From positions 615,970,476 through 616,028,475 of the forward strand of contig NC_081408.1 in the NCBI RefSeq assembly GCF_030272615.1: a stretch of DNA of 58,000 bases. The letters run 5' to 3'. Positions 37,800 through 49,254 of the stretch are shown in pieces (the first letter of the stretch is position 1; every line of letters starts with the position of its first letter). The notes below the pieces were generated by a model that saw only the letters and a program-made list of their open reading frames with translations, had not been told where the DNA came from and searched no databases. This DNA comes from Cryptomeria japonica (Eukaryota > Streptophyta > Pinopsida > Cupressales > Cupressaceae). A program made the translations under genes and the position numbers.

Positions 37800-38593
37800 T
37801 GTTAATGCATAATAGCTTCGGTTGAGAGATAAATGAAGTCTCTCATTCAATCATTTATCATATCGATAACTATGATAAAACCATCAAGCAATTAATTCAT
37901 CCTTGATATCCATTCTATATTTGCATATGGGCAATCTATTGATAATCACACTATGTATCTTCCTCATGTTCATCTATCTAATGAATCCTGTATTTAGATG
38001 AATATCAATTAAACATAAATAATTATGACACCGATTAATATATACCAAATTGAATATATATTATATCGGGTTACATATAATATTATATCGGGGTGCATAT
38101 AATATATATCGGGTTGCATATAAGCTATATCGGAATGCATATCGGGTGGCAATGTATTAGTCACCGATAGTTATCGGTGTGTTAGTCTACACTGATAGTT
38201 ATTGGTTGTCAAGGCTAACACACTGATAACTATCAGTTGTTAGCATTGACAGTCACCGATATACTATCTGTTGTTAGCATTGGGTTAATACACCGATTAT
38301 AATCACCGATTGGCATTTACCGTAACATGATTTTGTTAGTATAAACAAAAAGGCACGATCAAGTAATGTCTTGATCGGTCATGACCGATCAAGGCATTGC
38401 TTGACCGTGCCTCCTTTTTCATATACTTATAGTAAGTGGCATTCTTGAGATAGGACATAGAAAATATTAAATGCTCCTCTCATATGCCACAAGCAAGAAG
38501 ATAGTTAGATATATATAATAAGAAATTAATAATACAAAATTAGATAATAGAATTATAACTTGCATATTGAATGTAAATTGAACATCATTTGCA
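37800..38593 (+). repeat. Copia 3' LTR
   Basis: Partner of 32427-33236, beginning TGTTAATGC right after AAGAGGGAG and ending CATTTGCA, then target duplication ATGCC. Confidence 0.95.
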
Positions 38594-38885
38594 ATGCCTA
38601 TATTAATTATCTAAATAAACCTAGATGGATTATAATGAATATGATGAATGTTATAAATTCATAAATTTTAAACCTTTGATGAAACCCTAGATGAGAATTA
38701 AGTTAGATCATGATAAGTGTCTTCATCATATTCTATGAGACATCATGACCTAAAATTAGCTCAATCTATATATATATATATAAGCACTCCTAAGTTTATC
38801 TTAAGTGAATAACATAATAAGGGACCTAAGTAAATAATTATTGAATAATTAATTTTACTAAGATGATTATGTAATTACTCCAACA

Positions 38886-39157
38886 CCCCCCTAAAGTTCA
38901 ACTTGGGGAGAACCTAAAAATATAATCATAAATGCAAATATGGATGCATGATTTCATGAATGCATGGGTCCTAACTATAAGGTCTGTTGAGGTACCCATG
39001 TGTAAACAAACTGAATATTTAATAACCACAGAAAAAAGGAGAAAACAAAATGGGAGAAAGTTCATTCTTGAAAGATAGAAAATAAAATAAATGCCTTGGT
39101 GAGGTACCCATGTACAAGGAAAATTGAATCTCTCATAACAAGAGAAAAGGAGAAAAT
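38886..39157 (-). other. OE polypurine tract and internal sequence
   Basis: CCCCCCTAAAG at 38886 is the minus-strand purine tract next to the OE 3' LTR. Downstream the phrase GAGGTACCCATGT recurs (about 38990 and 39101) with surrounding AAAGGAGAAAA words, suggesting a decayed tandem repeat of about 110 bases. No coding sequence. Confidence 0.55.
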
Positions 39158-40305
39158 TGTTGGAGTCAATGAAAACTGAGAGGGGGTGGGAGGTAAATAA
39201 GTGTTTTGCAATTTACTAATTTATTAGACCGATTCTTTAACCATCGGATGCAAAAGATAGAAACTATAATGCAGAAACACAAAACAAATATCCACACAAC
39301 CATAAAACTGGAATTTTTATGTGGAAACCCGGAAAGGGAAAAACCATGGTGGGATTGACTACCCACAATATTATTATACTATGGCCAATAGTAGAACAAT
39401 ATTACATAAGTGGAATGCACTTGCATTCAGGCTCACTACCTAGAGCTCACTGCTCAATTACAAAATAGGGCTACAACCCCGGAGGACTCACTGTCCTACA
39501 AATGAGTTATAGAAGCAAATGCAATGTCTCAACTGAAATATAGCATCTACAAATGCCAGCAATTAGTTCTGATTAAGCTCAAAATGATACGCTGCCTCAA
39601 ATTCAAAAAACTACTATGTTCTTCTCTGCTACCAAATACCAGATCACCAAAACTCAAGATGTGATTGTGAAATTGTGCTCAATTGCTCCCAAAAGCAATT
39701 TCGCTTTCATCCTTTCATATAAAATGATCATCCAAGATGATCTTATATATTTGTACCACCAAAATAGATCTCCATCAATTTAGCTTCTCAAGGTTGCAAA
39801 ATAAGAAATGTGTAGTCTCATGTCAGCTCAATCCATCACAAATCCATATACCGGATCTAAAGAATATTATCTCAAGCTTCACACGCAATGGCACAAACTC
39901 CTTGAACACAATACCAATCACCAAAATCATCCCTACAACTCTGCAACACATGTTACCCAACTTTTCTTCTCAATAACTCTGCTCTTTTGGAATCATCAGA
40001 TACTGGATCAAGAATCATGCACTAGAATTGACATCGGAGGCTATACTTACAAGATGATCTTCCTTGAACAACCAATCGACTATCCCAATCACCATAACCA
40101 TAACTACATCACCAGAAATGAGTTGCTCATTGACTATGTACATTGTGGTTACACTCTGCCAGACTTATGCGTAAAGTCAATATGACTTCTGGTAGATCAA
40201 ATCTACAAGTACCGAATAGGATTACTAGGTTAATTTGCCATCAATGACAACCCCTAAGCAATCTCAATGCATCTAAAATCACCATAACAATGTCTCTTGC
40301 CAACA
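39158..40305 (-). repeat. TRG2 3' LTR
   Basis: 1,148 bases, TGTTGGAGTC to CTTGCCAACA on the + strand. It contains the antisense motif TTTATGTGGAAACCCGG...AAAAACCATGG near 39318-39350, which is shared with other LTRs here. Confidence 0.85.
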
Positions 40306-40748
40306 ATCTCCCCCTTTAGCATTGATGGCAACACTATGAAAAATGACAACTATGAAAAATGACAAGTGCTCCAAAATGCCAAAACTGCAATCAATCCAAA
40401 AATCTGTACACTCAACTGACTCCCCCTAAGAATGTGCACCATTTTTCACTTCTCTCTCTCCCCCTTTGATATCAAAAGATAGGAATCTGCCAAAACTTAT
40501 ATACAAAAGAATGTATACAGTGATCTATCATAAACTTGAAAATATTTGCATAAGTTACCTTCAAAGATTTCATATATTCATTCCATCCTCTTAGGAAACC
40601 ATCCAAAACATTAATTAAGGCACTAAACATATATGCATGTACTTCTACACCCTTAAGATATGTCGGATACATCCTTTCCCAAAGCAGTTATTGCATCCTA
40701 CTGAGCTCCAAGCAAAGTGTCTAACTGGGGAGTGATTAGACTCCTCAA

Positions 40749-41414
40749 TTATCCTTCCCTACTTATAATCCGCTCTTTCTCAGCACTCAAGCTCTTGATT
40801 TTGTCTGTTAGATTCATAATTTGGGCTTCCAAACTGCTAGCAAAAATTAAAAAAGATTGTGCAATTACAGCTAACTGTCCTTCATGTTCCCTAATCTTCT
40901 TGTCAATGTCTACTATAAATTTAGGCAAAATGAGACATGACTTAAAGATCTTACCACCTTCATCTAAAGCATCCTCAACACTCTTTACTGCACATTTTAA
41001 AACGACCCTATCAGCCTCAATAGTTTTCAAAAATGTTTGGAGTCTCATCTCATTAATTTTTTTTAAAACTTGTATATTTGTTGCTTTCTCCAATGATACA
41101 AAATTTGAGTCATCTTTGTTTAACATACCCTTAAGCTTACCGAAGGGTGTGTCATTAGAGTCACACTTAAGGTTAGCCAATATTTTCTCCAAAATTGTAG
41201 TAGTCAGAGATATAACCTCTTTTTCTTTAGATGCAGAATTAAGTAAGTCCTCACTCGCTTTGATTTGAGCGAGGGTGGCCAATTTCAGTGCTTGTATGGG
41301 AGACAGTGTGCTCAAATCAATCGGTCCATGGGAAAAGTCATCTTCTTCAGTAGCAATTTGCTTCCCTTTGTCAATAACAGTGGCTCTTTCCATGATCACC
41401 GATGCCCCTTCCAC
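40749..41414 (-). pseudogene. TRG2 downstream ORF: coiled-coil protein
   Basis: A 221-codon open frame on the minus strand, possibly extended upstream (to about 41500) by a Glu-rich stretch. It is rich in Lys, Glu, Ile and Leu with heptad-like spacing. It begins with a KGKQIATEEDD segment, and an IDLSTLSPIQALKLATLAQ region resembles in layout the C-terminal third of TRG1 ORF2, where KGKEKK is followed by an IDFGELCKAKAK region. It lacks the N-terminal globular domain found in TRG1. Polypurine tracts (about 40415, 40459 and 40306 on the + strand as CCCCCT) follow it before the LTR. Function unknown; homology to TRG1 ORF2 is a weak inference. Confidence 0.55.
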
Positions 41415-41756
41415 CTTCTCCTCTATGTTTCCTTCCTCAGCACTAGCACCTGTATCACCCTTTTCTACATTAGCCTCTTCTCCAGCTTTCTCATTGTGAA
41501 GAATGAGCTATTAAAATTCCTTTTTATCCACTAAAAACCTAATTTCAATTTGTAATAAATGCACAACCCTAATGACTTCCGGATACACTGTTTTTCATCA
41601 ATTCGCTCACTAGAATATCAAACTACCATGAAGTCTTCTGGATAACCTCGGGATATCTAATCTAGATCTTTTGCAACCTTCCAAAACCAGTTACAGATCT
41701 CCACAAGAGGATTCTAAATATCTGTATGATAATCTTCCCCCTAAGGCCAAAATGCC

Positions 41757-42847
41757 TTAGTTACCGGATGAGGTTCCAGCATCGAATTTAGGTGTGGAGC
41801 CTTTTTGCGCATTTGAATCTTCCTTTTTCACCCACATCTTCTTATGTTGATCTCTAATCTCTTCCACTTTAGATTTTACTTTTTCATCTAATTTGTTCTT
41901 GTTTACCGGAGCATTCTTGCTTCTACAATATCTTGCAATATGACCAGGTTTGTTGCATGCATGACAAACAACATTCCTTTGCATAGGCCTGAAGTTCATC
42001 TGATTTGGTCTCATCCTGCATTAGTTAGATATATATCCAAACATCCCGCAAGCATAGCATCTCTTATTCTAAAAACTATTTATCACTGCTCTGCACATGT
42101 TTGACTTATGACCAAAATTGTTGCATATGAATCATTGATATCCATATGACCAAATTTACTACAAACAAAGCATTTACCATTGAATTTATAGGCATTAGGC
42201 TATCTTACCAAAGGTTTATTGTCCTTATGATTATTTTGACCATAACCGGAGGATTCTCCTTTCCCAAATCCAAGTCCCCATGTATCTTTCCCATGTCTCT
42301 AACTTTCCAACATCTCATCCAACTGGGCTTAACTGGATTTGATTTTTTCTTTGTACTCATTAGCAGTAGTCATCTCATCTCTCAGAATTATGATTTGTCT
42401 TTCAAGTTCTTGTCCATCATTCTTTGTTTGCACCAATTCAAGCTTCAACTCATCATTCTCATATGTCAATCTGCAACATTCATTAGATTTGTCCTTCAAT
42501 GACTGAGCTAGGGTTTCTTCATTCTTCTTTTGGTCTTCTATTTCCTTTGTTAAATTCATTACAATAGATTGCATCTCATTCTTCAAGACTGCATTCTCTC
42601 AAGCCAACTTTTTACATTCATTTGTCTTATCTTGCAAGGCTTGATTGCCAATGCTTTGTTCTTCTTTCTCCTTCAATTTATCCATCAGCTCCTTTCTCTT
42701 TTTTCTAGAAGTGTTCAATTGATCTTTTAATGTCTCAATGAAGTCTTCAGCTGCTTTCAGATTTCTTTTTAGGCTACCCTTTTCCTTATTCACTGCATCA
42801 AGATCTTCAAGTGCCATAGTAAGTTGTTTCTGCAAACCAGAGTCCAT
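41757..42847 (-). pseudogene. gag: TRG2 gag: coiled coil plus zinc knuckles, broken
   Basis: The minus-strand ATG at 42847 follows the primer site, as in TRG1. Two coiled-coil blocks (42847-42599 and 42586-42329) share a frame, separated by a stop. Beyond a frameshift come knuckles: a KCFVCSKFGH type near 42170, a second with its first Cys replaced by a stop near 42110, a third with His to Tyr near 42050, and an intact CHACNKPGHIARYC near 41966-41925. The C-terminus is Lys-rich and ends at 41757. Multiple tandem knuckles parallel TRG1 Gag. Confidence 0.7.
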
Positions 42848-42901
42848 TGATTCAATCTTCTGTATCTTCCTCAAGTTGTTAGGCTTCCTCAAAGGAACTA
42901 G

Positions 42902-42913
42902 GCTCAGATACCA
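42902..42913 (-). other. TRG2 primer-binding site
   Basis: Reverse complement reads TGGTATCTGAGC, one mismatch from the initiator Met tRNA site, separated from the LTR by AT exactly as in TRG1. Confidence 0.8.
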
Positions 42914-42915
42914 AT

Positions 42916-44040
42916 TATTGGAGTCAATGAACACTGAGAGGGGGTTGAATCAATGTTCTGCAATTTACTAATTTAAACTGATTCTTTAACCACCAGATGC
43001 AAAAGATAGAAACTATAATGAAAAAACACAAAGCAAATAACCACAACCATAACAACAAAAATTTTACTTGGAAACCCGAAAAGGGAAAAAACATGGTGGG
43101 ATTGAGTACCCACAATATTATTATACTATGGCCAGTAGTAGAACAATATTACAAAAGTGAAATGCAGTTGCATTCAAGCTCACTACCTAGATCTCACTGC
43201 TCAATTACAAAACAGGGTTGCAACCCTAGAGGACTCAATGTCTTACAAATGAGTTATAGAAGCAAATACAATGTATGAACTAAAATACAACATCTACAAA
43301 TGTTAGCAATCAGTTCTGATTAAGCTCAAAATGATTTGTTGCCTCAAATCTGTAAAACTACTATGTTCTGCTTTGCTGCCAAATATCGGATCACCAAACC
43401 TCATTATGTGCATGTGAAACTGCACTCAATTGCTCCCAAAAACAATTTTGCATTCATCCTTTCATATTAAATGATCATCCAAGATGATCTTATGTATCCG
43501 CACCACCAAAATAGATCTCCATCAAGTCGGCTTCTCAAGGTTGCAAAATATGAAACGTGTAGTCTCATGTCGGCTCAATCCAACACAAATCCATATACCG
43601 GATTTAAAGAATCTTCACACGCAACGGGAAAAACTCCTCGAACACAATACCGATCACCAAAATCATCCTTACAACTCTGGGACAAACATTAACCAACTTG
43701 TCTTCTCAATAACTCTTCTCTTATGGAATTGTCGGATTCTAAATCAAGAATCATGCACTAGAATCGACATCAGAGGCTATAATTACAAGATGATCTTCCT
43801 TGAACAACCAATCGACTATCCCAATCACCACAACCAAAACTGCATCACCAAAAATGAGTTGCTCACTGAATCTATACATTGTGGTTTTACTCTGCCAGAC
43901 TTATGCCTAAAGTCAATATGTCTTCCAGTAGATCAAATCTACAAGTACCGGATAAGATTTCTAGGCTAAGTTGCTATCAATGACAACCCCTAAGCAATAT
44001 CCATGCATCTAACATACCGGAACAATGTCTCTTGCCAACA
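42916..44040 (-). repeat. TRG2 5' LTR
   Basis: 1,125 bases aligning along its length with 39158-40305. Its + strand start is TATTGG (one transition from TGTTGG) and its end is CTTGCCAACA. Confidence 0.85.
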
Positions 44041-45401
44041 AAACCACATGGGAAAAATGCATTCCCAAAAGAGAGAAAATGAAGTAAATACACTAGTGAA
44101 AGAAGGATAGGAGGAGTCTATATGACCCCTCAAGAACTTATTTTATCACACAAGTATAATATATGTCCCCCCATAGGAAAGATAAAATGTGGATGTGAAT
44201 CATTTCATAAAGAAGGAGCTCTTGTGACAATGATGGAATCATGAATACAAAACACAATCCATTAATGACCAACAAATTTTTTACCCTTATTGGCGATTGA
44301 GGAATCCATTCCCAAAAACTATATGAATCAAGAATACAAATCCAAATGATGTGTGCCTCTAAATATTTCTCAAATGTCAATCCTAAAACCTATGAAGAAA
44401 AAATTATAACAAGCTCCAAAGATGATGATTATGGCTGGAAAATAGTGAGGATTTGTCTATCAATGAAGAGGATATGGATGTCCTCAATTTGTTCCTTTAA
44501 ATATACGATTTGAGATTCCACAAACAAGGATGATATGTATACAAGATATGAATCCCAAGTGGCTATTAATTGAATGAGATGGGTGTCCTATTGCATTAAA
44601 CCAATAAGGTCCAAGGATGTGATGATACCAAGATGTTCATAAACAACAAAAGATGGAGATTGGGTCTCAAAATGAGGAGTAGGAATTGGGCAAAAAATAT
44701 TTGAACCATCAAAACATGAAAGACTTGTGATAAACTCAAGCTCCTCTAAAGTGTCATCATTTAAGATTATGCAATCTACATTTGCAAGTGGAATGAGACA
44801 ATTGTATCAAGATCCTTGTGGAATGGAAATATCTAAGGGTCTCCATGGATCGCCTTAAGTTTAGTTCAAAGTGTGTACAGATAATTAGTATTTTATACAA
44901 CACACATAGTGTGAGGAATCAACACTCAAAAATTCAACCCTACAACATGATCACTTATAATACCCCAAGATAATCCTCCCCTTGGATTGGCTAGTGTATC
45001 TATGAGTCCATACCAATTAGGCAAAAGATCAAGCCATATGAGATGTGTTAGGATGTCATTCCACTAAGACTCATAATTAGAAAATAAAATGAATTCCTCT
45101 CATGCAAACATATCTATGCCACATGAAAAAATGTCTAACTAATTGACCATAATGTGTAAATTGTGAAAAACTAAATAAAATATACCTAGAGTAGAATCTA
45201 GAAAAAGTGCATGGATGAAACTAAAGAACTTTGATATATTATTTTTTTATTTTGGTGAATTGATGGGTGTTCCATATGTTTTTTTTCATTCTAGATTCAA
45301 TGATGATGCTCATTTTTCTCCAAAACAGATTAATTTTTCTCTCAAGGTCGAGATCTCTCAAAATTTGGAGAGGAATTCATAGATCTAGTTTTCCAATACC
45401 A
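44041..45401 (-). other. OE internal sequence and decayed primer site
   Basis: Continuation of OE after the TRG2 insertion. Only short frames, no recognisable domain. Next to the right LTR, 45390-45401 reads TGGTAT on the minus strand before diverging, a likely remnant of the primer site. Confidence 0.5.
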
Positions 45402-45653
45402 TGTTGGACTTGATATTGAACCCCGTATCTCTCAAAAATTACCTACAATGGAAACACCTATCACATTTGAAGAGAAAAATCCATGATTGAGTGTTATCCA
45501 ACCTTGAGAGAGATTACTCTAGAAAATAATAATGGTATTCATGTATTGATTGATCAAATAAATTTATATAGATTACAATGAATACAACAAATGCTTATAA
45601 AAAGTATAAAGATGAAACCCTAGGTGAGGATTAATTTAGATCATGGCAGGAGT

Positions 45654-46553
45654 TGATAATGCAATACTATCCCTCTCAAACCACACACATGTAAATCAGA
45701 AAATACTTTTACTTAAGTATAATGTAGGGTACTCCCCTATCACAAATCAACTCTTGAACAACATATAATTTAAATGGGATACAAGACAAGATTCTTTTCT
45801 TCTATTGATTATCCTAAATGAATTTACAATGTTTTTTCTAGAAAAATACATAAGATTTAGCCTCATGGGGTTCATAAAAACTCAACAAATTTGATATAAA
45901 ATCAGAAACACATATAAGAGAGAACTACAAGGAAATATTCAAACTTAAAATCTGATTTCTCTCTTCATATTAGGTCCTCAAACTTCAAAATGCAAAAATA
46001 TTCAATTGCTAACTCCAACTCCCCATTTATAGAGAAGTAATGGAGGAAAAACAACTAGTGTTTCCCAAAATCATGAGTTGGAAACCACTCCCAAAAATCC
46101 ACACCAAGATAGGAGGTTGCCCATAAACTTAAAAAATTGCATTAATTTCTCTATTTGAACTACACATGGCCACATCCACCTCAACCAATCAAAATTGAAT
46201 TTTCCATAACTTTCCCAAGATCCAAAAGAGGCATGCTTTACCAAATGTAATTGGGTGCCCAAATTTTAAATACATGAAATAGAAAGTTTCAACGTGAAGG
46301 ATTAGGGAAAAAAAATAATTTTCACTCCCATATTAGACACCAACATAGAATATTTTGAGCATATGCCTTGTATATGCCACAACATGTGTACAACTCCCAA
46401 GAAAGATGATACATTAGGACTCGGCTAAATATTTAGACCTTATTACATCATTTATTCACCTAAAAATATTTGAAACTAAACTATAGAAAAAATAAATTAA
46501 ATATTTTTTGTTGATGCAAGGTTTCCATTAGACCTCCAAATGATCTTGCATCA
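45654..46553 (-). repeat. E5 3' LTR
   Basis: Aligns with 47789-48696, including the shared phrases ATAGAGAAGTAAT and CATAAACTTAA and the GTTGATGCAAG...GCATCA end. Confidence 0.75.
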
Positions 46554-46842
46554 GACACCCAAAGTAGGAAAATTTTGTGAGTATGGTCACACCAAAATGG
46601 AGATGAATGGTAGAGTCATACTTTAAAGTTGTAAACAACCTTTAGTAAACTCCATCACTATAATAGGTACCTAAAATTGGTTCTTCTTTCTCCTCTTCCA
46701 ATACCTAGTTGAAACAAGAATCCTCCTCTGATAGCTCTGCTCTTTAATCCTCTTCCTCAATGTGGAAATTTCTTCATCATAACTTGACCTCCTCTAAATG
46801 TTTTTCCACTCAACATTCCTTCTCATGTCACCACTCAACATT

Positions 46843-47349
46843 TCAATTCTCTTCTTTATGGGTTTCAACTTGCCTAAGTTTGATCACCACCTCAACATAA
46901 ACCTCTCCAATATCCTTAGTTGCAAAATGTACAATATTTTCCTCCTTTACTACCTCTAGCCTCTCTATAATATTCTCAATCTCGCTCTCCATTTTTTTCA
47001 TGCTTTCCAAAAGACATCTCACATCTTCATATTTCTCTATTTTTTTCGCAACACCATTCACAGCTACAACCTCTTCCTTTTCTTATTTCATACCTTCCCA
47101 AAGATATGTCTTCATTGCAACCTCACTCAACACGCTCTTAGTGTCTTCATATATACATTTTATTGCAAATTCATCTTTTTCTACAACCTCCTTGATCTTG
47201 TTCTTTGTGCCTTCCAACAAACATGTCTCTATCACAAACTCTTCTTCATCTCCATCAAATATTGGACCTTCCAAGTCTTCTATTGTAGCCTCTTCTTTTG
47301 TGCCACATGCAAGGCACTTTTTTGTATCTTCCTTCTTTCCTACAATCAA
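46843..47349 (-). pseudogene. E5 acidic coiled-coil ORF, broken
   Basis: Two minus-strand frames, 47349-47083 and 47061-46843, are separated by one stop and read in one frame. The product is rich in Glu, Lys, Val and Ile, with repeated Glu-Glu pairs and a loosely repeated VxxxVxMKTYLWEGMK-like unit. No zinc knuckle or enzyme motif. By position it replaces gag-pol, so it may be a Gag-like or structural protein, but I do not recognise it. More decayed frame of similar composition extends upstream to about 47550. Confidence 0.5.
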
Positions 47350-47775
47350 AACATCATTAGAAAAAAATAACCCACACCTTTTTTCTTCTCTACTTTTATC
47401 TTTTGTGGTATCTATTCAATCTCTACTCTTATATCATTCATTTGTTGTTGCATCTCTATCATATCATCTCTTAGTCTTCTATCTCTTTTCATAAGTATAG
47501 GAATCCTCATGATTCATAGAATGACAAATGGAATTTTCTTATTCTTGTTTTCCATATTCAACTTCTCAAAATCCAACACCTCAAGTCCTAGTGTAGACTA
47601 CCTCACATTTGATGCTTTGTTTACATAATTAGGAACTCTTGCTCCATTGATCCTCTATTTAGCTTCTCTAGAAAGTTACACATACGTATGCAACAAAAAT
47701 CACACATACTCCACCCTCGGGTCTTGGTGCAAACTACCTCACATTTGGTGCTCTGCCTACACGCTCAAAGCACTA

Positions 47776-47787
47776 GCTCTAATACCA
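47776..47787 (-). other. E5 primer-binding site
   Basis: Reverse complement TGGTATTAGAGC is one transition from the initiator Met tRNA site and sits one base inside the 5' LTR. It fixes the minus orientation. Confidence 0.75.
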
Positions 47788-47788
47788 C

Positions 47789-48696
47789 TGATGATGGGAT
47801 ACTCTCCCTCTCAAATCACACACATTCAAATAAAAAAAATATCTGGGTTAAATTTGACGTAAGGTACTCCCTTATCACAACTCAATTTTTGAACAATAAA
47901 TAATTTAAATAGAAAACTTACGAGGCTAAAATCTTACCTTTTATTGATTATCCTGAAACGAAATTACAATGTTGTTATCAAAACTGTATAAGATTTAGCC
48001 CCATGGGATTCATATAAAAATTAGTAAATGTGATATAAAATCAGCAACACCTACAAGAGATAACTACAAGGAAGTAGTTCAAACTTTGAATCTAATTTTT
48101 CTCTTCAAATCGGCTCCTCAAACTTCAACTTACAAACATCTTTAATTACTAATTTTGGCTCCCTATTTATAGAGAAGTAATTGAGAGAAAATAACTATTG
48201 TTCCCAAATCCATGAGTTGAAAACTAGTCCCAAAATCCCATATCAAGATAAGGAGGTTGCCCATAAACTTAATAAATTTCACCGATTGCTCCACTTAAAT
48301 TGCACATGACCACCTCCCCCTCAACTAGTCAAATTTAAAAAAATCATAACTTTCTCAGGACTTGAGATAGGCATGCTTTTCCACATGTACTTGGATGCCC
48401 AAATTTGAAATACATGAAATGGCTAGTTTGAACATGAAGTATCATAGAAGGAAAACTCCCATATTGGACACCAAAATGGAATATTCTGAGCATGTACCTT
48501 GTAGATGCCATGGACAGGTATCCAACTCCCAAGAAACTAATACATTAGGACTGCGCCAAATATTTATTAATTATTTAGGCCTTTTGACATCACTTGTTCA
48601 CCTAAAAATATTTAAGACATACTATAACAAAAAATTAAATAAAATATTTTTAGTTGATGCAAGATTGTCATTGGACATCTAGATGCTCATGCATCA
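47789..48696 (-). repeat. E5 5' LTR
   Basis: Partner of 45654-46553; it starts TGATGATGGGATAC and ends CATGCATCA on the + strand. Confidence 0.75.
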
Positions 48697-48865
48697 AGTG
48701 TCCTCATCCTATTCTATGATACAACATGATCTATAATTACCTCAGTCTATATATAGAAAATCACTCCCAAGTTTAGATTAATTGGATAAATTAGTGAAGG
48801 GCCTAAGTAAATAATGATTGATTAATTAATTACTAAGTTAATTACCTAATTACTCCAATAACACC

Positions 48866-49254
48866 AATATCTAGAATATAGATATTATTTTATATTTTTT
48901 TGTTGCGTGATTTTTTAATAACTTTTTGAAGCGAGATTAACTATAGTTTAGACATAGGTTTCTTCTATAATAATTTTTGTATGCATCTGAATTAACTTCT
49001 TTCTTTTTTAATAATAAAATCAATACCTAGGACACATATTTTTAGAGAAAAATATCCATTTTTCTATTTTTTGCATGTGTGAAACAATGTCATTGAGGTT
49101 TGGTGAAAAGCCTACATTCACAAGAAATAAAAAATAAATACAATAATCAAACTAATAATATTCAAAATTATACCTTTTGGAAAGCTTATAATAAGGGCTA
49201 CATACAAAATATAATTTCTAAATGACCTCAATTGATCACCCAAAAGGTGAAGTA
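48866..49254. other. AT-rich stretch, no gene seen
   Basis: Long T and A runs, no open frame of note. Probably decayed retroelement sequence between OE and the gypsy fragment. Confidence 0.4.

Larger units (their letters stand above)
32427..38593 (+). mobile_element. Complete Ty1/copia retrotransposon, inactive
   Basis: LTRs of 810 bp (32427-33236) and 794 bp (37800-38593) are flanked by the exact duplication ATGCC (32422-32426, 38594-38598). Primer site TGGTATCAGAGC follows the left LTR directly, and AAGAGGGAG precedes the right one. A single gag-pol frame fills the interior in the copia order protease, integrase, reverse transcriptase, RNase H. By hand count the LTRs differ at about 25 positions (about 3%), plus one 16-bp insertion in the left LTR. 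This is the youngest dated insertion in the window. Confidence 0.95.
25262..38885 (-). repeat. OE 3' LTR, split by two nested elements
   Basis: Starts TATTGGAGTTGATAGT and ends CTCCAACA on the + strand. The gypsy element entered after 25277 (duplicating ATAGT), and the copia element entered at 32426 (duplicating ATGCC). The remaining pieces join into about 425 bases that match the right LTR. Confidence 0.75.
39158..44040 (-). mobile_element. TRG2: pol-less Gag LTR element (minus)
   Basis: LTRs at 39158-40305 and 42916-44040 have + strand ends TGTTGG (TATTGG in the second) and CCAACA. Minus orientation follows from the primer site at 42902-42913 and the purine tract ATCTCCCCCTTT at 40306. The 2.6-kb interior encodes a coiled-coil Gag with several zinc knuckles and a separate coiled-coil protein. 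As in TRG1, no protease or polymerase is present. It shares with TRG1 the two-base AT gap between LTR and primer site, repeated GGGGGAG tracts and ORF order. Flanks AAAAT and AAACC are a poor target duplication. LTR divergence is near 12% by eye. Confidence 0.8.
45654..48696 (-). mobile_element. E5: small LTR element with one acidic coiled-coil ORF (minus)
   Basis: LTRs of 900 bp (45654-46553) and 908 bp (47789-48696) start TGATAATG or TGATGATG and end GCATCA. A minus-strand primer site, TGGTATTAGAGC, lies at 47776-47787. The interior is only 1.2 kb with one Glu/Lys-rich frame and no enzyme. Its insertion splits the OE 5' LTR; the target duplication is not clean (GGAGT, AGTGT). LTR divergence by eye is roughly a quarter, so it is old. 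Confidence 0.75.
25262..48860 (-). mobile_element. OE: old non-coding LTR element that hosts the nest
   Basis: Removing the nested insertions leaves two LTRs of about 420-425 bases. The left one is 25262-25277 + 32305-32426 + 38599-38885. The right one is 45402-45653 + 48697-48860. They align collinearly at roughly 70-75% identity. Flanks ATACC (25257-25261) and ACACC (48861-48865) look like a target duplication with one transition. Orientation is minus: a purine tract lies on the inner side of the left LTR (38886-38897) and a decayed primer site on the inner side of the right one. The 1.6 kb of own internal sequence encodes nothing recognisable, so it is a LARD/TRIM-type derivative. Confidence 0.75.
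45402..48860 (-). repeat. OE 5' LTR, split by element E5
   Basis: Own sequence is 45402-45653 plus 48697-48860. It starts TGTTGGACTTGATATTGAACCCC and ends CTCCAATA, collinear with the left LTR. ACACC follows at 48861. Confidence 0.7.

Noticed and set aside
40717-41268. 183-codon + strand frame
   Set aside because: Exact antisense shadow of the minus-strand TRG2 coiled-coil ORF, whose element orientation is set by primer site and purine tract.
47000-47494. 164-codon + strand Ser/Phe-rich frame resembling a membrane protein
   Set aside because: Antisense of the Glu/Lys-rich E5 ORF; composition is the complement of acidic codons.
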